Assembly (NCBI RefSeq): GCF_000718095.1
Contig: NZ_JOEI01000008.1
Location: 289,559-353,558 of the forward strand
Direction: 5' to 3'
Source of the DNA: Streptomyces scopuliridis RB72
Lineage (GTDB): Bacteria > Actinomycetota > Actinomycetes > Streptomycetales > Streptomycetaceae
DNA: 64,000 bases
A program made the translations under genes and the position numbers. The notes under the pieces were generated by a model. It did no database searches, was not told the origin of the DNA, and saw only the letters and a program-made list of their open reading frames with translations. This document shows, one piece after another, positions 41,909-51,062 of this stretch. Position 1 is the stretch's first letter. Each line of letters starts with the position of its first letter.

Positions 41909-43176
41909 GTACGAGCACGAGCACCGTCTCAGCCACCAGCGCCGCCCCCAAGAAGGGCGGCGGCCGCCGCACACTCTCCCTGCCCGTCATCCTGCTGATC
42001 GTCGCGGGGGCGCTGGCCCTCGTCTCGCTCGTACGGCTGATCAGCGGCGCCGACGACATCACCTCCGTCGGCCAGGTCGCCGGCGCCCTCGAACTCGCCA
42101 TCCCCATCGGCCTGGCCGGACTCGGCGGACTGTGGGCCGAGCGCGCGGGCGTCGTCAACATCGGCCTCGAAGGCATGATGATCCTCGGCACCTGGTTCGG
42201 CGCCTGGGCCGGCTTCCAGTGGGGTCCCTGGGCCGGTGTCCTCTTCGGCATACTCGGCGGCTGCCTCGGCGGTCTGCTGCACGCCGTCGTCACCGTCACC
42301 TTCGGCGTGAACCACATCGTCTCCGGTGTGGCCATCAACATCCTCGCCGTCGGCGCCACCCGCTATCTCTCCAACTTCGCCTTCGACGGGGTCGACGGCG
42401 GCTCCTCCAAGCAGTCCCCGCGCATCGACTCCATCACCGAGATCACCATCCCGGGGCTCTCCGACTGGATGCAGGATCTCCAGGCCAGACACTGGTTCCT
42501 GGTCTCCGACATCGCGGGTGTCGTCGGCGGTCTGGTGACCAATCTGTCGCTGCTCACCGTCGTCGCGCTGCTGCTGATCCCCGGCACCTGGTGGGTGCTG
42601 TGGCGTACGGCGTTCGGCCTGCGGCTGCGCTCCTGCGGCGAGAACCCGGTCGCCGCGGAGTCGCTGGGCGTCAACGTCTACAAGTACAAGTACATCGCCG
42701 TCACCGTCTCCGGCGGTCTCGCCGGCCTGGCCGGTGCCTTCCTCGCGATCGTCGCCACCGGTATCTACCAGGAGGGCCAGACCGGTGGCCGCGGCTATAT
42801 CGGTCTCGCCGCGATGATCTTCGGCAACTGGATGCCGGGCGGCATGGCCCTCGGCGCCGGGCTCTTCGGCTTCACCGACAGCCTCAAGCTGCGCGGCGGC
42901 GCGGAGAACGTCCACGCCATGCTGCTGCTTCTCGCGATCCTGCTCGTGCTGGTCGTAGCGTGGCAGCTGTACAAGAAGAAGTACGTCTCCGCGGTGATCT
43001 CGGCGGCCGTCTCGGCGCTGCTCTTCGCCTGGTACGGGCTGACCGACCAGGTGCCGAGCCAGTTCGTGGACGCCGCCCCGTACGTCACGACGCTGCTGGT
43101 CCTCGCGCTCTCGGCGCAACGGCTCAGGATGCCCAAGGCGGACGGTATGCCGTACCGGAAGGGGCAAGGAAAATGA
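41905..43176 (+). CDS. Nucleoside ABC importer permease 2
   Basis: 423 aa with about ten helices. LAIPIGLAGLGGLWAERAGV then VNIGLEGMMILGTWF is the YufQ-like signature; FGVNHIVSGVAINILAVGAT and RLRSCGENPVAAESLGV follow. It forms the membrane channel with permease 1. Its stop overlaps the cdd start (ATGA), tying uptake to cytidine deamination. Confidence 0.92.
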   Translation: MSTSTSTVSATSAAPKKGGGRRTLSLPVILLIVAGALALVSLVRLISGADDITSVGQVAGALELAIPIGLAGLGGLWAERAGVVNIGLEGMMILGTWFGAWAGFQWGPWAGVLFGILGGCLGGLLHAVVTVTFGVNHIVSGVAINILAVGATRYLSNFAFDGVDGGSSKQSPRIDSITEITIPGLSDWMQDLQARHWFLVSDIAGVVGGLVTNLSLLTVVALLLIPGTWWVLWRTAFGLRLRSCGENPVAAESLGVNVYKYKYIAVTVSGGLAGLAGAFLAIVATGIYQEGQTGGRGYIGLAAMIFGNWMPGGMALGAGLFGFTDSLKLRGGAENVHAMLLLLAILLVLVVAWQLYKKKYVSAVISAAVSALLFAWYGLTDQVPSQFVDAAPYVTTLLVLALSAQRLRMPKADGMPYRKGQGK

Positions 43177-43577
43177 CCGCACCGGCCGGACCGGCGGTGG
43201 ACTGGGAAGCGCTGCGGGCCTCCGCGCGTGCCGCCATGACCCACGCGTACGCCCCGTACTCGAAGTATCCGGTCGGGGTCGCGGCCCTGGTGGACGACGG
43301 CCGTACGATCACCGGCTGCAATGTCGAGAACGCCTCGTACGGCATCGGGCTGTGCGCCGAATGCGGCCTGGTCTCGGCGCTCCAGCTGAGCGGCGGCGGC
43401 CGGCTCACCCACTTCACCTGCGTCGACGGCTCGGGCGAGGTGCTGGTGCCGTGCGGGCGCTGCCGTCAGCTGCTGTACGAGTTCGGCGGCCCGGAGCTGG
43501 TCCTGGAGACCCCGGACGGCTTCCGCACGATGGCCGAGATGCTGCCGCAGGCGTTCGGCCCCGGCCACCTGAACTGA
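43173..43577 (+). CDS. cdd: Cytidine deaminase
   Basis: 134 aa. Converts (deoxy)cytidine to (deoxy)uridine. CNVENASYGIGLCAECG holds the catalytic Glu and one zinc Cys; PCGRCRQLL gives the other two. Translationally coupled to the importer, so imported cytidine is processed at once. Confidence 0.95.
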   Translation: MTAPAGPAVDWEALRASARAAMTHAYAPYSKYPVGVAALVDDGRTITGCNVENASYGIGLCAECGLVSALQLSGGGRLTHFTCVDGSGEVLVPCGRCRQLLYEFGGPELVLETPDGFRTMAEMLPQAFGPGHLN

Positions 43578-43624
43578 CCACGGCCCGCTGCCCGCTGAAC
43601 GGGCTGAACGGGCTTCCTGAACCC

Positions 43625-43665
43625 GGCCCCTCCACCGCCGCGACCGACCCGGCGGCGGAGGGGCC
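43625..43665 (+). terminator. Terminator after cdd
   Basis: 16-bp stem GGCCCCTCCACCGCCG / CGGCGGCGGAGGGGCC with one mismatch and a 9-base loop. Confidence 0.85.
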
Positions 43666-43695
43666 GTACAACCTCCTCGGAACCACGAGGCGTAT

Positions 43696-43707
43696 CTATG
43701 CGCGTAG
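43696..43707. promoter_or_regulatory. Nucleoside-salvage palindrome, copy 3 (deoA)
   Basis: CTATGCGCGTAG within TCTATGCGCGTAGA, 50 bases before the deoA ATG and after the cdd terminator. Confidence 0.75.
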
Positions 43708-43757
43708 AGACTCCGGGATACTCTCGCCTACGTACGGCAGTCATCGAAAGGATCACC

Positions 43758-45035
43758 ATGGACGTCATCTCCGTCATCCGCACCAAGCGGGACCGGGGCG
43801 AGCTGAGCCCCGAGCAGATCGACTGGGTGATCGACGCCTATACGCGGGGCGAGGTCGCCGATGAGCAGATGTCGGCGCTGGCGATGGCGATCCTGCTCAA
43901 CGGCATGAACCGTACGGAGATCGCGCGCTGGACCGCGGCCATGATCGCCTCCGGCGAGCGCATGGACTTCTCCGCGCTGTCGCGCCCCACGGCCGACAAG
44001 CACTCCACGGGCGGCGTGGGCGACAAGATCACGCTGCCGCTGGCCCCGCTGGTCGCCGCGTGCGGCGCCGCCGTACCGCAGCTCAGCGGCCGGGGCCTCG
44101 GCCACACTGGCGGCACGCTCGACAAGCTGGAGTCCATCCCCGGCTGGCGGGCGCTGCTCTCCAACGCCGAGATGCTGCACGTCCTGGAGACCACCGGCGC
44201 CGTCATCTGCGCGGCGGGCGACGGACTGGCCCCCGCCGACAAGAAGCTGTACGCGCTGCGCGACGTGACCGGCACCGTCGAGGCCATCCCGCTGATCGCC
44301 TCCTCGATCATGTCCAAGAAGATCGCCGAGGGCACCGGCTCGCTGGTACTGGACGTCAAGGTCGGCTCCGGCGCCTTCATGAAGACGATCGAGGACGCCC
44401 GCGAACTGGCCTCCACCATGGTGGGCCTGGGCACCGACCACGGCGTACGGACCGTCGCGCTGCTCACCGACATGGACACCCCGCTCGGCCTCACGGCGGG
44501 CAACGCCCTGGAGGTGCGCGAGTCCGTCGAGGTCCTGGCGGGCGGCGGCCCGGCCGATGTCGTCGAACTGACCCTCGCGTTGGCGCGCGAGATGCTCGAC
44601 GCGGCGGGCCTGAAGGACGCGGACCCGGCGAAGGCGCTGGCCGACGGCTCGGCGATGGACGTCTGGCGCCGCATGATCGCCGCGCAGGGCGGCGACCCGG
44701 ACGCGGCGCTCCCGGTCGCCCGCGAGACCCAGGTGGTCGTGGCCCCCGCCACCGGCGTACTGACCCGCCTGGACGCGTACGGAGTCGGCGTCGCCGCCTG
44801 GCGCCTGGGCGCGGGCCGCGCCCGCAAGGAGGACCCGGTCCAGGCGGGCGCGGGCGTCGAACTCCACGCCAAGCCGGGCGACCCGGTCACGGCTGGCCAG
44901 CCCCTGCTGACGCTGCACACGGACACCCCGGAGAAGTTCGACTACGCGCTGGGCGCGCTGGCGGGCGCGTACGACATCGAGGCGTCCGACACGGCGTTCA
45001 AGGCGACGCCGGTGGTGCGGGAACGTATCGCCTGA
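43758..45035 (+). CDS. deoA: Thymidine phosphorylase
   Basis: 425 aa. Splits thymidine (and deoxyuridine) with phosphate to base and deoxyribose-1-phosphate. KHSTGGVGDKITLPLAPLVA is the phosphate/substrate signature; SGRGLGHTGGTLDKLESIPG and IASSIMSKKIAEG follow. ATG 43758 after AAAGGA; an upstream in-frame start at 43698 lies inside the palindrome and is unlikely. Confidence 0.96.
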   Translation: MDVISVIRTKRDRGELSPEQIDWVIDAYTRGEVADEQMSALAMAILLNGMNRTEIARWTAAMIASGERMDFSALSRPTADKHSTGGVGDKITLPLAPLVAACGAAVPQLSGRGLGHTGGTLDKLESIPGWRALLSNAEMLHVLETTGAVICAAGDGLAPADKKLYALRDVTGTVEAIPLIASSIMSKKIAEGTGSLVLDVKVGSGAFMKTIEDARELASTMVGLGTDHGVRTVALLTDMDTPLGLTAGNALEVRESVEVLAGGGPADVVELTLALAREMLDAAGLKDADPAKALADGSAMDVWRRMIAAQGGDPDAALPVARETQVVVAPATGVLTRLDAYGVGVAAWRLGAGRARKEDPVQAGAGVELHAKPGDPVTAGQPLLTLHTDTPEKFDYALGALAGAYDIEASDTAFKATPVVRERIA

Positions 45036-45058
45036 CCTGGTCTTTCCTCGTTTGGGTG

Positions 45059-45090
45059 AACGGGATCGGTGGACGGCCACCGGTCCCGTT
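45059..45090 (+). terminator. Terminator after deoA
   Basis: AACGGGATCGGTGG-acgg-CCACCGGTCCCGTT, 14-bp stem with one mismatch. Confidence 0.8.
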
Positions 45091-45130
45091 CGGCATGCTG
45101 GGATCGGTGACGAATCGAATGGAGACCGCC

Positions 45131-45715
45131 ATGGGCGCACTCACTGTCGACCACGAGCCCGAGCAGGGCTGGGACGACCTCGTCCGTCTCTGGAAGGAGA
45201 AGGACGCGCCCGAGGGCTACAAGGTGGAGATCATTGAGGGGATCGTCACCGTGTCACCGTCGCCGTCCTGGGACCACAATTCCACCGCTTCGATCATTCA
45301 GCGTCGCCTGTTCGCTGTGATCCCGGAGGAGTGGCACATCTTCCAGACGCAAGAGGCGGCTGTACCAGGCCGAATGGGGCTGTACATCCCAGACCTGATG
45401 GTGGCGGCGGAGGAGGACAGGCCCGCGCCCGGGGAACTGTTCCCCGCGAGCCGGGCGAAGCTCGTTGTCGAGATCACCTCGCGCGGCAACGCCAACCACG
45501 ACCGCATTGCGAAGACTCATGGTTACGCCCAGGCCGGCGTTCCGCTCTATCTGCTGCTCGATGCCTGGCATTCGGGTCGGCCCACGGCGACGCTCTACGG
45601 CGAGCCCGAGGGCGGGACGTTCCGGGTCCTCCAGTCGGTCGAATACGGCGGCAAGCTGACACTGCCGCCCCCCTTCGACCTCACCATCGACACCGCGGAG
45701 TTCCCCGTCAGCTGA
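45131..45715 (+). CDS. Uma2/DUF820-family PD-(D/E)XK nuclease-like protein
   Basis: 194 aa, ATG 45131 with GGAG 7 bases upstream. The core LYIPDLMVA (Asp) and KLVVEITSRG (ExK-like) sit in the order of the restriction-endonuclease fold, and KTHGYAQAGVPLYLLLD is the usual C-terminal signature. Such genes are numerous in Streptomyces and of unknown role. Confidence 0.88.
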   Translation: MGALTVDHEPEQGWDDLVRLWKEKDAPEGYKVEIIEGIVTVSPSPSWDHNSTASIIQRRLFAVIPEEWHIFQTQEAAVPGRMGLYIPDLMVAAEEDRPAPGELFPASRAKLVVEITSRGNANHDRIAKTHGYAQAGVPLYLLLDAWHSGRPTATLYGEPEGGTFRVLQSVEYGGKLTLPPPFDLTIDTAEFPVS

Positions 45716-45722
45716 CCGGGAA

Positions 45723-45897
45723 TCAACTCACCGACCGCCCCGCCAGCAGCCCCGGCAGATCCCGCATGTCGTCGAAGACGACCGTGCCGGGGCCGGTGAG
45801 CCGGTGCGGGGCCGTCAGGCCGCCCGCGAAGCCGAAGGCGCGCATCCCGGCGGCCCGGGCCGCCTCGACGCCGTACGGGCTGTGCCCGGAGCGCTGC
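45723..45897 (-). pseudogene. 3' relic of a HAD-family hydrolase
   Basis: Minus-strand codons give GHSPYGVEAARAAGMRAFGF and then GPGTVVFDDMRDLPGLLAGR, ending at TGA (45723). This is the last third of a HAD subfamily IA phosphatase (normally EDSPYGVEAA...). The catalytic N-terminal DxDGT part is absent; the sequence breaks where the STAS gene starts at 45899. Confidence 0.8.
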
Positions 45898-45898
45898 G

Positions 45899-46240
45899 AT
45901 GAGTTCCGGGCGCCGGAGCGGTCTCCCCAGTGTGGATGCCACGAAACCGATCGTTCTCGTCATCGCCGGTCACCTCACGCCGGCCGAGGTGCCCCGGTTC
46001 TACGAGGAGCTGTACGAGCGGCTGTACGGGGAACTGGCCGCGCTGCCGGACGACTTCGGCGCGGCCGAGGTGATCTGTGAGGTCGGCGGTCTCGTCCGGC
46101 CGAATCTGGCGGCGGTCGAGGTGCTCGCCAGGCTCCGGCTCGACGCCCGCAGACGGGGCTGCCGGGTCCGGTTGCGGGGCGCCGCGCGGGAGTTGCGGCT
46201 GCTGCTGGATCTCGTCGGTCTGGGCGACATGGCCCTCTAG
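45899..46240 (+). CDS. STAS-domain protein
   Basis: 113 aa. ATG 45899 has GGAG 6 bases upstream (within the HAD relic); GTG 45932 also fits. PIVLVIAGHLTPAEVPRFYE, VICEVGGLVRPNLAAVEVLARL and RVRLRGAARELRLLLDLVG follow the STAS fold of anti-sigma antagonists. The usual phospho-Ser in the DxS loop is replaced by GLVRPN, so phospho-control is doubtful. Confidence 0.75.
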   Translation: MSSGRRSGLPSVDATKPIVLVIAGHLTPAEVPRFYEELYERLYGELAALPDDFGAAEVICEVGGLVRPNLAAVEVLARLRLDARRRGCRVRLRGAARELRLLLDLVGLGDMAL

Positions 46241-46280
46241 TGCCGCGACCGGCAATGTTTGCCCTGTCGGAGGGGCACTA
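46236..46280. repeat. Nested inverted repeat at the STAS stop codon
   Basis: Outer arms CTAGTGCC (46236) and GGCACTAG (46273), inner GGCAA-tgt-TTGCC (46250-46262). It may be a terminator or the footprint of a mobile element. Confidence 0.55.
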
Positions 46281-46402
46281 GGTACGCGGCGCACCGGGCG
46301 ATCAGGTGGTTCGCGGTGTGGTCCGTGGCGAGACGCCCGGCGGCGGGAATGTGACCAGTCCGGGGTGCGGGTCGCGTGCCCCAAGAAGGAAAGGTGCTCG
46401 AC

Positions 46403-46663
46403 ATGCGAGCCTTCACGCGTGCCGCGCTGGTCGTCGTCTGCGCGGCCGGTACCGCCCTCACCGTCGTCCCCGCGGCCCAGGCCGCGCCCCACGCGGCGGC
46501 GCAGAAGTGTCGTTACTACTACACCACCTGGGGCCAGGGTCCGAACGGCGAGACCACCGGCTTCGGGGACTACGCCGAGGGAGCCACCGACCCCGAGGGC
46601 CGGACCTGTCAGAACGGCTGGTGGGTGGACGCGCGCGAGGACGAAGAGGGCGCCCGGCGCTGA
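46403..46663 (+). CDS. Small secreted protein, 86 aa
   Basis: ATG 46403 with GGAAAGG upstream. Signal peptide RAFTRAALVVVCAAGTALTV ending AAQAA|PHA. The mature 58 residues contain two Cys (AQKCRYYYTTWG and RTCQNGWW) that could form a disulfide, and many aromatic residues. Function unknown. Confidence 0.7.
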   Translation: MRAFTRAALVVVCAAGTALTVVPAAQAAPHAAAQKCRYYYTTWGQGPNGETTGFGDYAEGATDPEGRTCQNGWWVDAREDEEGARR

Positions 46664-46675
46664 CGGATCGAAGCG

Positions 46676-46768
46676 CGCACTCCCGTCCGGCCCGCCGACG
46701 CAGCACCCCGCACCTGCGGGCCGCACTCCCGTCCGGCCCGCCGACGCAGCACCCCCGCACCTGCGGGC
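46676..46768. repeat. Tandem duplication (46-47 bp), each with a hairpin
   Basis: Two nearly identical copies (46676-46721 and 46722-46768) differ by one C. Each ends with CCCGCA-cc-TGCGGG, so the gap between convergent genes holds two terminator-like hairpins. Confidence 0.85.
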
Positions 46769-46775
46769 CGGCCTC

Positions 46776-47759
<984 letters not shown>

Positions 47760-47781
47760 CGCGTCACCCCAGTCGCCCCCT

Positions 47782-47808
47782 TGAGACCAGTCTGTGAGAC
47801 CGGTCTCA
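47782..47808. promoter_or_regulatory. Double palindrome upstream of the ECF sigma gene
   Basis: TGAGACCAGTCT (47782-47793) and the perfect palindrome TGAGACCGGTCTCA (47795-47808) in tandem, 23-49 bases before the ATG at 47759. Looks like two adjacent operator sites. Confidence 0.65.
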
Positions 47809-47839
47809 TGGAAGCTACCGGAGGGCACTGACAATCCGC

Positions 47840-48544
47840 TCAGGTTCCGGGCTTACGGCCGTAAACGTAGACATCGTCGCCGTTCTTCAGCAGCGACCAG
47901 TACTTCGCGGCGACCGTCTTGGTCATGTTCACGCAGCCGTGCGAGCCGGGCGGGTTCCACATGCTCAGGTTCGCCTGGTGGAAGGCCTGCCCGCCGTCGA
48001 AGAACTGGCTGTACGGCATGGGCACGTCGTAGATCGTGGAGACGTGGTTCTTGTTCCGCCAGTAGATCTTCTTGAGCCCGGTCCTGGTCTCGTAGCCGTC
48101 ACGCCCGGTGCGCACCGGCACCGGCCCGTACACCAGCTTCTTGCCGTCCTGGATCCAGCTCAGCTGGCGGGAGAGGTCGACACAGGCGATACGGCCCTTG
48201 TTGGTGGGGCACTTGCCCGCCTTGTTGGGCGTCTTGCCCGCGGCCTTCTGCTTGTTCATCAGATCCATCACGCCCCAGGTGATGGGTCCGGCGTAGCCGA
48301 TGGTCGGGGTGATGCCGTGCTTCGACTGGAAGGCGCGGGTGGCCTTGCAGTCCGTGGCCGACTGCTTGCCGTCCACCGGCCGGCCGAGGAACTTCTCGAC
48401 CTGCTTCTGGTACGGCCCTGTGCTGGTGGTGCAGGACGCCGCCTGTGCGGGCGAGGCTCCGCCCAGCACCACGGTCAGCGGGACCACCAGCGCGGCAACT
48501 CCCGCCGCCACGGCCCCGTTACGGGTTATGTGTGCGCGTCTCAT
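47840..48544 (-). CDS. L,D-transpeptidase, secreted
   Basis: 234 aa from ATG 48544 with a G-rich ribosome site. Signal peptide NGAVAAGVAALVVPLTVVLG ending SPAQAAS. A PG-binding-like part (VEKFLGRPVDGK, TRAFQSKHGITPT) precedes the YkuD domain with QAFHQANLSMWN and GSHGCVNM, the catalytic Cys. It acts on peptidoglycan. Same architecture as 12864-13820 but with a shorter linker. Confidence 0.93.
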   Translation of the reverse strand: MRRAHITRNGAVAAGVAALVVPLTVVLGGASPAQAASCTTSTGPYQKQVEKFLGRPVDGKQSATDCKATRAFQSKHGITPTIGYAGPITWGVMDLMNKQKAAGKTPNKAGKCPTNKGRIACVDLSRQLSWIQDGKKLVYGPVPVRTGRDGYETRTGLKKIYWRNKNHVSTIYDVPMPYSQFFDGGQAFHQANLSMWNPPGSHGCVNMTKTVAAKYWSLLKNGDDVYVYGRKPGT

Positions 48545-48657
48545 CCCGTTCCGTTCCCCCCATCTGTCCCTCGGCCGCGCCACTCGGATGGCGCGTTCTG
48601 TGGGCTAGACGGGTGAAACGTGGGCTTAGTTGCGCGGAGGGGACAGAATGGCGCGAC

Positions 48658-49968
48658 TCAGTCGGTGACGAGCCCCCGGGCACGCGCCCGCGCCCCGGCG
48701 AGCGACCGCCGTCGCTCCGTGCGCGCCGCGTGCGATCCGTACAGCGTGATGGAGACGACACCGAGCACTGCCAGCAGACCCAGCGTCACCGTCGCCGCCC
48801 AGCCGCCCGCGTGGAACGCGATCGCGCCCAGCGTGCCGCCCGCGCTGCTGCCGAGGTAGTACGCCGACTGGTAGAGCGCGGAGGCCTGCGCGCGGCCGGT
48901 TTTCGCCGTACGGCTCACCGACGACGAGGCGACCGCGTGGCCCGCGAAGAAGCCCGCCGTGATCAGCACCAGTCCGACGAGTATCGCCGCGAGGGAGTCG
49001 GCCAGCGACAGCAGCAGACCCGCCGCCGTCGTGCCCACGGCCAGATAGAGCGCGCCGCGCCGGCCCAGCCGTTCGACGAGCCGGCCGGCCGCCGCCGAGG
49101 AGACCGTACCGACCAGATAGACCAGGAAGATCGAGCCGATGACGCCCTGCGGGAGGTGGAACGGTGCCTCCACCAGCCGGTAGCCGATCACGGTGTAGAC
49201 CGCGCCGAACACCGTCATGAACAGCGCGCCTATCGCGTACAGCCGGCGCAGCAGCGGATCGGCCAGATGCCCGCCCACGGTCTTCGCCAGCGCGCGCGGA
49301 CTCAGCGACCGCGACGTGAAGTTCCGTGCCTTCGGGAGCAAGGCGCGGAAGACCAGCGCGCACACCACCGCGAGCAGCCCGACCGCGCCGAGCGCCGCCC
49401 GCCAGCCCCACAGCTGGGCGACCCAGCCGGTGACGATACGGCCGCTCATCCCGCCGACGCTGTTGCCCGCGACGAACAGCCCGATCGCCGCGACCAGCGC
49501 CTTCGGCCGTACCTCCTCCGCCAGGAACGCCATCGCCGAGGCGGGCAGACCGGCCAGCGCCGCGCCCTGTACGGCGCGCAGCGCCACCAGCCACTCCACG
49601 TTCGGCGCGAACGGCACCAGCAGTCCCACCGCCACCGCGACCGCCAGCGAGACGGTCATCAGCGTGCGCCGGCCGAACCGCTCGGACAGCGCGCTCAGCG
49701 GCAGGACGAACAGCGCCAGCGCGCCCGTCGCGGCCGAGACCGTCCAGCTGGCCTGGCTCGCCGTCACACCGAGACCGGCGGAGATGGCGGGCAGCAGGGC
49801 CTGCGTGGAGTAGAGGAGGGCGAAGGTCGCGACGCCGGCGGCGAAGAGCGCGAAGCTCATCCGGCGGTAGCCGGGGCGGCCGGGGGAGAGGAGCGAATCG
49901 GTGGTGACGGCGGACGGCGCGGCGGAGGCACCCGCGGTGACGGGTGCCTCGGTACTGACAGAAGGCAT
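48658..49968 (-). CDS. MFS transporter (YnfM-like)
   Basis: 436 aa, twelve predicted helices. LSALSERFGRRTLM is the MFS loop 2-3 motif; GRLVERLGRRGALYL repeats it in the second half. Exports an unknown small molecule. It diverges from a LysR gene that probably controls it. Confidence 0.9.
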   Translation of the reverse strand: MPSVSTEAPVTAGASAAPSAVTTDSLLSPGRPGYRRMSFALFAAGVATFALLYSTQALLPAISAGLGVTASQASWTVSAATGALALFVLPLSALSERFGRRTLMTVSLAVAVAVGLLVPFAPNVEWLVALRAVQGAALAGLPASAMAFLAEEVRPKALVAAIGLFVAGNSVGGMSGRIVTGWVAQLWGWRAALGAVGLLAVVCALVFRALLPKARNFTSRSLSPRALAKTVGGHLADPLLRRLYAIGALFMTVFGAVYTVIGYRLVEAPFHLPQGVIGSIFLVYLVGTVSSAAAGRLVERLGRRGALYLAVGTTAAGLLLSLADSLAAILVGLVLITAGFFAGHAVASSSVSRTAKTGRAQASALYQSAYYLGSSAGGTLGAIAFHAGGWAATVTLGLLAVLGVVSITLYGSHAARTERRRSLAGARARARGLVTD

Positions 49969-50030
49969 GCTTCGAAGGTAGGCATCGCGGTTTCATGCGT
50001 CCAATGCATGGAATGGCGATAATCGTTCCC

Positions 50031-51044
50031 ATGGTGCATGAACCCAGCTCACGGCAGCGGCTGTCACGGAACAGTGACGAACACGACATGGATCACATCG
50101 GTCCCATGGACCGCACGGCACCCGTGGCCGGGCTGGACCCCGACTCCTGGTCCGCGGTCCTCGCGCCCCGGCTCGCCCACTTCGCGGGGGTGGCCCGCCA
50201 CGAGCATGTGACCCGTGCCGCCCAGGACATGGCCGTCCCGCAGTCCACGCTCTCCCGGGCGATGGTCAGGCTCGAACGGGACCTGGGCGTCGCCCTGTTC
50301 GCCCGCAAGGGCCGTACGGTCTCCCTCACCCCGGCGGGCCGTACGTTCCTCACCTCGGTCGAACGGGCCCTCGCGGAGGTCGAGCGGGCCGCCGAGTCCG
50401 TACGCGCCGACGCCGACCCGGCGTCCGGCAAGGTCGCCTTCGGCTTTCTGCACACCATGGGCTCCGAGACCGTGCCCGGACTGATCAGGGCCTTCCGCGC
50501 CGACCATCCGCGGGTACGGTTCCAGCTCGTCCAGAACTACGGCGAGGCGATGCTGGAGCGGCTGCGCGCGGGCGAGCTGGATCTCTGTCTCACCTCACCC
50601 GTGCCGGACGCCCCCGATCTGGTCGCCCGCAGGCTGGACGAACAGCGGCTGCGGCTGGTCGTGCCCGACGACCACCGGCTGGCGGGACGCCGGCGCGTAC
50701 GCCTCGCCGAGGCCGCGGACGAAACGTTCGTCACCCTCGAACCGGGGTATGGGCTGCGCCGGATCACCGACGACCTGTGCGCCGAGGCGGGCTTCCGGCC
50801 GCGCGTCGCGTTCGAGGGCGAGGAGGCCGAGACGCTGCGCGGCCTGGTGGCGGCGGGCCTGGGCGTCGCCCTGCTGCCGCCGCCCGCCGTGGCCCGTCCC
50901 GGGGTGGTCGAGCTGACCGTCACGGCGCCCCGCGCGGCCCGCGAGATCGGCGTCGCCTGGCTCGACGGCCACCCGGACACCCCGCCTGTGGCGGCCTTCA
51001 AACGCTTCCTGCTCTCCCGTCGCGGCCAACTGCTCCCGGACTGA
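50031..51044 (+). CDS. LysR-family transcriptional regulator
   Basis: 337 aa from ATG 50031; ATG 50106 is a shorter choice. The HTH is LAHFAGVARHEHVTRAAQDM then QSTLSRAMVRLERDLGV. The effector domain follows (VAFGFLHTMGSETVPGLI ... DLCLTSPVPDAP). In the 60-bp gap to the MFS gene, ATGCGTCCAATGCATGG-type half sites may be its binding site. Confidence 0.92.
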   Translation: MVHEPSSRQRLSRNSDEHDMDHIGPMDRTAPVAGLDPDSWSAVLAPRLAHFAGVARHEHVTRAAQDMAVPQSTLSRAMVRLERDLGVALFARKGRTVSLTPAGRTFLTSVERALAEVERAAESVRADADPASGKVAFGFLHTMGSETVPGLIRAFRADHPRVRFQLVQNYGEAMLERLRAGELDLCLTSPVPDAPDLVARRLDEQRLRLVVPDDHRLAGRRRVRLAEAADETFVTLEPGYGLRRITDDLCAEAGFRPRVAFEGEEAETLRGLVAAGLGVALLPPPAVARPGVVELTVTAPRAAREIGVAWLDGHPDTPPVAAFKRFLLSRRGQLLPD

Positions 51045-51062
51045 GACGGCAGGTGACACGCC

